Below, one piece after another: positions 59,815 through 64,000 of a stretch of 64,000 bases of DNA; position 1 is the stretch's first letter; each line of letters starts with the position of its first letter. The notes beneath the pieces were generated by a model. The model was not told the origin of the DNA. It ran no database searches and saw nothing but the letters and a program-made list of their open reading frames with translations. Location: contig NZ_JBHSEZ010000005.1 in NCBI RefSeq assembly GCF_042653765.1, positions 47,486-111,485 of the forward strand, read 5' to 3'. Source of the stretch: Castellaniella denitrificans. GTDB taxonomy: Bacteria; Pseudomonadota; Gammaproteobacteria; Burkholderiales; Burkholderiaceae_B. The position numbers were made by a program, and so were the translations under genes.

Positions 59815-61275
59815 ATGCCAAGCCAAACGAACCCGATTTTCCGCTCCCTGGGCGCCGCCGGCCTGCTGCTGGCCCTGACGGCCTGCGTCAACCTGGCCCC
59901 CCGGACCGAGATCCCGCCGCTGCCGGTGGCCGACGCCTGGCCGGCCGACACCCAGGCCGAAACCACCCGGGCGCTGGCCGACCTGGACTGGTCCCGCTAT
60001 TTCCAGGACGCGGAGATGCGCCGGCTGATCGGCCTGGCGCTGGAACACAACCGTGACCTGCGGCTGGCCGTGCTGCGCGTGCGCGAGGCCGAGGCCGCCT
60101 ACCGCATCCAGCGCTCGGAACTGCTGCCCGCGATCGGCGCCCAGGGCCAGGGCGCCCGCACCCGCGACATCGCCGCGCCGCTGCCGGACCGGACCGTGGC
60201 GCAATCCAAGTACCAGGCCGCCGTCGGCCTGACCAACTGGGAAATCGATTTCTGGGGCCGCGTCCGCAACCTGAAGGACGCCGCCCTGGATGAATGGCTG
60301 GCGACCGACGCCGCCCGCCAGAGCGTGCAGATCGCCCTGATCCGCCAGGTGGCCGACGCCGCGCTTTCGCTGCGCGAACTGGAACAGCGGGCCCTCCTGG
60401 CCCGGGACGCGGTCGCCAATCGCCAGCAGTCGCTGGACATCTTCGAACAGCGCCGGAAGATCGGCTCGTCCTCGGAGCTGGAACTCACCCAGGTCCGCAC
60501 CCTGCTGATCCAGGCCCAGTCGCTCAGCGCCCAGATCGAACAGCAGCGGGCCGCCGCCCGGCACGCGCTGGCCCTGCTGACGGGCACCGATCCCGGGCTC
60601 CAGCCCGCCGCCTCCGTCAGCCTGGACGCCACCCCGCTGGCATCCCTGCGGCCCGGCCTGCCGGCCGACGTGCTGCTGGCCCGCCCGGACATCCGCGCCG
60701 CCGAATACCAGCTGCGGGCGGCCCACGCCCGGATCGGGGCCGCGCGGGCGGCGTTCCTGCCGCGCATTTCCCTGACCTCGTCCCTGGGCACCGCCAGCAC
60801 CGAACTGGACGGCCTGTTCGAGAGCGGCAGCCGCGCCTGGGTGTTCACCCCCGTCATCGAGGTCCCGATCTTCACGGCGGGCCGGCTGCGGGCCAACCTG
60901 GACGTCGCGGAAGTCCGCCGCGACATGGCGGTGGCCACCTACGAAAGGGACATCCAGACGGCGTTCCGGGAAGTGTCGGATGCCCTGTCCTCGCGCCAGT
61001 GGCTGGCCGAACAGATGGAGATCCAGGCCCGCATGGCGCAGACCCAGGCCGAGCGCGCCGCGCTGGCGCAGCTGCGCTACGACAGCGGGGCCGCGCCCTA
61101 TCTGGAGGTGCTCGACGCACAGCGCGACCTGCTGACCGCCCAGCAGCAGCTGGTACAGGTCCGCGGCGCCTGGCTGTCCAGCCAGGTGGCCCTGTTCGCC
61201 GCCCTGGGCGGCGGGGCGGACCCGGCGCCGGCCAATCCCCAGGCTCCCGCCCCGAAGGCCGGGACTGCAAACTGA
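59815..61275 (+). CDS. NodT/OprM-type outer membrane efflux lipoprotein
   Basis: A 486-residue protein with a lipobox signal (LLLALTAC, Cys near 24). Two outer membrane efflux repeats form the TolC-like barrel and coiled-coil tunnel (NWEIDFWGRVRNLKDAAL, LLARPDIRAAEYQLRAAHAR). It should be the outer channel for the fusion protein and ATPase downstream. Confidence 0.92.
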   Translation: MPSQTNPIFRSLGAAGLLLALTACVNLAPRTEIPPLPVADAWPADTQAETTRALADLDWSRYFQDAEMRRLIGLALEHNRDLRLAVLRVREAEAAYRIQRSELLPAIGAQGQGARTRDIAAPLPDRTVAQSKYQAAVGLTNWEIDFWGRVRNLKDAALDEWLATDAARQSVQIALIRQVADAALSLRELEQRALLARDAVANRQQSLDIFEQRRKIGSSSELELTQVRTLLIQAQSLSAQIEQQRAAARHALALLTGTDPGLQPAASVSLDATPLASLRPGLPADVLLARPDIRAAEYQLRAAHARIGAARAAFLPRISLTSSLGTASTELDGLFESGSRAWVFTPVIEVPIFTAGRLRANLDVAEVRRDMAVATYERDIQTAFREVSDALSSRQWLAEQMEIQARMAQTQAERAALAQLRYDSGAAPYLEVLDAQRDLLTAQQQLVQVRGAWLSSQVALFAALGGGADPAPANPQAPAPKAGTAN

Positions 61276-61289
61276 AAATCGAATCGACC

Positions 61290-62381
61290 ATGAACCTGAC
61301 CGACCACATCAAGAAAAGACTCCCGCTGATCCTCGTCATCGCCGTGGCGGCCGGCGCCTACGGCATCTGGCGCGGCGCCCAGGACCAGGGGCCGGGCCCC
61401 GGCTTCATGCAGGGCAACGGCCGCATCGAGGCGACCGAAATCGACATCGCCACCAAGCTGCCCGGCCGGGTCGACCAGATCCTGGTCAACGAGGGTGACT
61501 TCGTCAAGGCCGGCCAGGTCCTGGCCATCATGAACCTGGATTCCCTGCAGGCCCAGCTCGACGAGGCCCGGGCCCGCCAGCGCCAGGCCGGGCATGCCGT
61601 CGCCGCCGCCCAGGCGCAGGTCGCCCTGAGGGAAAGCGACGTCGCCGCGCAGCAGGCCGTCGTCAAGCAGCGCGAAAGCGACCTGTTCGCCGCCCGGCAG
61701 CGCCTGAACCGCTCGCGTTCCCTCGCGCAGCGCGGAGCCGCGTCGCAACAGGAACTGGACGACGACCAGGCCCGGCTGCACAGCGCCGAAGCCGGCCTGG
61801 CGGCGGCCAAGGCCCAGGTCGTCTCCGCCCAGGCGGGCGTGTCGGCGGCCAAGGCCGACCTGGTGGGCGCCGAATCCGCCGTGGCGGCCGCCGCCGCGAC
61901 GGTGGCCCGCATCGAGGCCGACCTGAAGGACAGCAGCCTGAAGGCCCCGCGCGACGGCCGCATCCAGTTGCGCGTGGCCCAGCCCGGCGAAGTCCTGGGC
62001 GCCGGCGGCCGGGTGCTGAACATGCTGGACCTGGCCGACGTCTCCATGACCTTCTTCATGCCCGAGGCCGCCGCCGGGCGCCTGGCGATGGGCAGCGAGG
62101 TCCGCATCATCCTGGACGCCGCGCCCGCGTACGTGATTCCGGCCGAAGTCTCCTTCGTGGCCAGCCAGGCGCAGTTCACCCCGAAAACGGTGGAAACCGC
62201 CAGCGAGCGCCAGAAGCTGATGTTCCGCGTCAAGGCCCGCCTGCCGGTCGAGCTGCTGCTGAAGAACCTGGAGCAGGTCAAGACCGGCCTGCCGGGCGTG
62301 GCCTGGGTGCGCACCGATCCCGCGCAGCCCTGGCCGGAATCCCTGGCCGTCCGCCTGCCCGGCGTCCAGCTGCCCGAGTAA
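61290..62381 (+). CDS. HlyD-family membrane fusion protein
   Basis: A 363-residue periplasmic adaptor with an N-terminal anchor (LPLILVIAVAAGAYGIW). Next come a biotinyl-lipoyl half (GRVDQILVNEGDFVKAGQVL), a long Ala/Gln/Glu-rich coiled coil (about 85-220) and the returning lipoyl and barrel parts. It resembles YbhG/YhiI. It links the outer channel and the ATPase; 14 bases separate it from the lipoprotein gene. Confidence 0.92.
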   Translation: MNLTDHIKKRLPLILVIAVAAGAYGIWRGAQDQGPGPGFMQGNGRIEATEIDIATKLPGRVDQILVNEGDFVKAGQVLAIMNLDSLQAQLDEARARQRQAGHAVAAAQAQVALRESDVAAQQAVVKQRESDLFAARQRLNRSRSLAQRGAASQQELDDDQARLHSAEAGLAAAKAQVVSAQAGVSAAKADLVGAESAVAAAAATVARIEADLKDSSLKAPRDGRIQLRVAQPGEVLGAGGRVLNMLDLADVSMTFFMPEAAAGRLAMGSEVRIILDAAPAYVIPAEVSFVASQAQFTPKTVETASERQKLMFRVKARLPVELLLKNLEQVKTGLPGVAWVRTDPAQPWPESLAVRLPGVQLPE

Positions 62382-62387
62382 GCGCCC

Positions 62388-64000
62388 ATGACATTGCCTG
62401 CCGTCGCGGCCCGGGTCCGGGGACTGAGCCACCATTACGGAAAAACCCGCGCGCTGGACCGGATCGACCTGGAGATCCCGGCCGGTCGGATGGTGGGCCT
62501 GATCGGCCCGGACGGCGTGGGCAAGTCCACGCTGCTGTCGATCCTGGCCGGGGCCCGCGTCATCCAGGAGGGCCGGGTCGAGGTCCTGGACGGCGACATG
62601 GCGCAGCGCGCCCACCGCGACCGCGCCTGCCCACGCATCGCCTACATGCCGCAGGGGCTGGGGAAGAACCTCTACCCGACCCTCTCGGTCGAGGAAAACC
62701 TGCAATTCTTCGCGCGGCTGTTCGGCCACGGGGCCGCCGAGCGGCGCCGCCGCATCGACGACCTGACCCGCAGCACCGGCCTGCATCCCTTCCTGTCGCG
62801 CCCGGCCGGCAAGCTGTCGGGCGGCATGAAGCAGAAGCTCAGCCTGTGCTGCGCGCTGATCCACGACCCGGACTTCCTGATCCTGGACGAGCCCACCACC
62901 GGGGTCGATCCGCTCGCCCGCGCCCAGTTCTGGGATCTGATCGCCCGCATCCGCGCCGGCCAGCCGGGCGGGCACGCCGGGCCGCCCCAAGGGCCCACTC
63001 CCCCTCGGGGGGACGGCGCGCAGCGCCAAGGGGGCGGCATCACCGTGATCGTGGCCACCGCCTACATGGACGAGGCGCAGCGCTTCGACTGGCTGGTCGC
63101 CATGGACCAGGGCCAAGTCCTGGCCACCGGCGCGCCCGCCGAACTGCTGGCCTCCACCGGCCAGAAGACGCTGGAATCGGCCTTCATCCATCTGCTGCCG
63201 CCCTCCCGGCGCGAAGGCTACGCCCCGGTGGAAATCCCCCCGCTGCCCGAGGGCTCGGACGACGACATCGCCATCGAGGCCGAGGGCCTGACGATGCGCT
63301 TCGGCGATTTCGTCGCCGTCGATCACGTCAGCTTCCGCATCCGGCGCGGCGAAATCTTCGGCTTCCTGGGCTCGAACGGCTGCGGCAAGTCCACCACCAT
63401 GAAGATGCTGACGGGGCTGCTGCCCGCCAGCGAGGGCCGCGCCTGGCTGTTCGGCCACGAGATCGACCCCAACGACCTGGACGTGCGCCGCCGGGTCGGC
63501 TACATGTCCCAGTCGTTCTCGCTGTACGGCGAGCTCACGGTCCGCCAGAACCTGGTCCTGCACGCCCGCCTGTTCCACGTCCCGCCCGACCGCATCCCGG
63601 ACCGGGTCCAGGCCATGGTGGAACGCTTCGGCCTGGGCGAGGCGCTGGACACGCTGCCCGACAGCCTGCCGCTGGGCATCCGCCAGCGGCTGTCGCTGGC
63701 CGTGGCGATGGTGCACGAGCCGGAACTGCTGATCCTGGACGAGCCTACGTCCGGCGTGGACCCCATCGCCCGCGACGATTTCTGGCGCCTGCTGATCACG
63801 CTGTCGCGCCGCGACCGGGTGACGATCTTCATTTCCACCCATTTCATGAACGAGGCCGAGCGCTGCGACCGCATGTCCATGATGCACGCGGGGCGCGTGC
63901 TCGACAGCGACCGGCCCGCCGAACTGGTGCGCAAGCGCGGCGCCAGGACGCTGGAAGAAGCCTTCATCGGCTACCTGCTGGAGGCCAGCGGCGAAGCCGC
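62388..64000 (+). CDS. Double ABC ATPase of an exporter, RbbA/YhiH type (3' end outside window)
   Basis: The visible 537 residues contain two nucleotide-binding domains. The first has GLIGPDGVGKSTLLS near 36-50, KLSGGMKQKLSL near 142, and LILDEPTTGVDP near 165. The second has GFLGSNGCGKSTTMKML near 325 and LLILDEPTSGVDP near 450. In RbbA-like proteins an ABC-2 membrane part follows. Residues about 196-216, after the first Walker B, are encoded by a hairpin repeat. Six bases after the fusion protein gene. The frame is open at the window end. Confidence 0.9.
   Translation, partial: MTLPAVAARVRGLSHHYGKTRALDRIDLEIPAGRMVGLIGPDGVGKSTLLSILAGARVIQEGRVEVLDGDMAQRAHRDRACPRIAYMPQGLGKNLYPTLSVEENLQFFARLFGHGAAERRRRIDDLTRSTGLHPFLSRPAGKLSGGMKQKLSLCCALIHDPDFLILDEPTTGVDPLARAQFWDLIARIRAGQPGGHAGPPQGPTPPRGDGAQRQGGGITVIVATAYMDEAQRFDWLVAMDQGQVLATGAPAELLASTGQKTLESAFIHLLPPSRREGYAPVEIPPLPEGSDDDIAIEAEGLTMRFGDFVAVDHVSFRIRRGEIFGFLGSNGCGKSTTMKMLTGLLPASEGRAWLFGHEIDPNDLDVRRRVGYMSQSFSLYGELTVRQNLVLHARLFHVPPDRIPDRVQAMVERFGLGEALDTLPDSLPLGIRQRLSLAVAMVHEPELLILDEPTSGVDPIARDDFWRLLITLSRRDRVTIFISTHFMNEAERCDRMSMMHAGRVLDSDRPAELVRKRGARTLEEAFIGYLLEASGEA
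62973..63035 (+). repeat. GC-rich hairpin repeat, copy 3, in frame inside the ABC ATPase
   Basis: ACGCCGGGCCGCCCCAAG, then C5-TC-G6 at 63000-63012, then GGCGCGCAGCGCCAAGGGGG. The opening matches copy 1 almost base for base. Confidence 0.65.

Noticed and set aside
58027..60726. An 899-codon frame antisense to the second PHA synthase and the lipoprotein gene
   Set aside because: It is a shadow of two well-supported genes on the plus strand.
61098..63887. A 929-codon frame antisense to the adaptor and ATPase genes
   Set aside because: The plus-strand genes carry clear Walker and lipoyl motifs; the antisense frame has none.

Overview
The window is a stretch of high-GC bacterial chromosome. Gene content points to a betaproteobacterium of the order Burkholderiales, most likely the Alcaligenaceae (Bordetella/Achromobacter relatives). 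The main evidence is the rplI-rpsR-priB-rpsF and rimP-nusA-infB-rbfA-truB-typA orders, a phaC-phaB-phaR polyhydroxyalkanoate cluster, an FtrABCD-type ferrous-iron uptake locus like the one known from Bordetella, and GC-rich hairpin repeats of the kind scattered in such genomes. I see no insertion sequence, prophage, CRISPR array or rRNA. Genes are tightly packed and no gene-free gap exceeds about 270 bases.

Layout. 1-7.1 kb: end of a peroxiredoxin gene, a PIN-PhoH ATPase and pdxA, then on the minus strand dnaB, the ribosomal operon rpsF-priB-rpsR-rplI, and folE2. 7.1-10.2 kb: minus-strand chain xseB-ispA-dxs-folE2 joined by short overlaps (isoprenoid precursor supply plus folate). 10.4-19.5 kb: a Rieske oxygenase, sulfurtransferase and EamA permease, htpX with a Na/phosphate symporter, polA and a LOG-family gene diverging from it. 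19.7-22.8 kb: a HisJQMP-type basic amino acid ABC transporter. 22.9-25 kb: an unassigned membrane protein and an Rpn/DUF4351 nuclease-like gene. 25-28.1 kb: an esterase-acetyltransferase fusion, an AraC regulator and a second EamA permease. 28.1-36.3 kb: the classic translation/transcription operon read leftward from a promoter near 36.26 kb. 36.3-42.2 kb: rluB, scpB, an initiator tRNA gene and a large CHASE-PAS-GGDEF-EAL protein. 42.4-46.8 kb: the ftr iron genes, split by an oppositely oriented oxidoreductase. 46.9-49.8 kb: phaC-phaB-phaR. 50-57.2 kb: pgeF, rluD, bamD, a YoaA/DinG helicase and tex. 57.2-64 kb: a TetR regulator diverging from an operon of a second PHA synthase, an outer-membrane lipoprotein, a membrane-fusion protein and an RbbA-like double ABC ATPase that runs off the window.

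Most of this is housekeeping. The least ordinary signals are: three copies of one GC-rich hairpin repeat family, each sitting in frame inside a protein-coding gene (Rieske oxygenase, pgeF, RbbA-like ATPase); a PHA synthase heading an efflux-type operon; the ftr locus interrupted by an antisense dehydrogenase; a terminator-like hairpin with a U8 tract directly before rimP plus paired palindromes around its promoter; a hydrolase-GNAT fusion; and polA and a LOG gene whose start codons overlap on opposite strands. Functional statements rest on recognised motifs and gene order read by eye; no database search was run.
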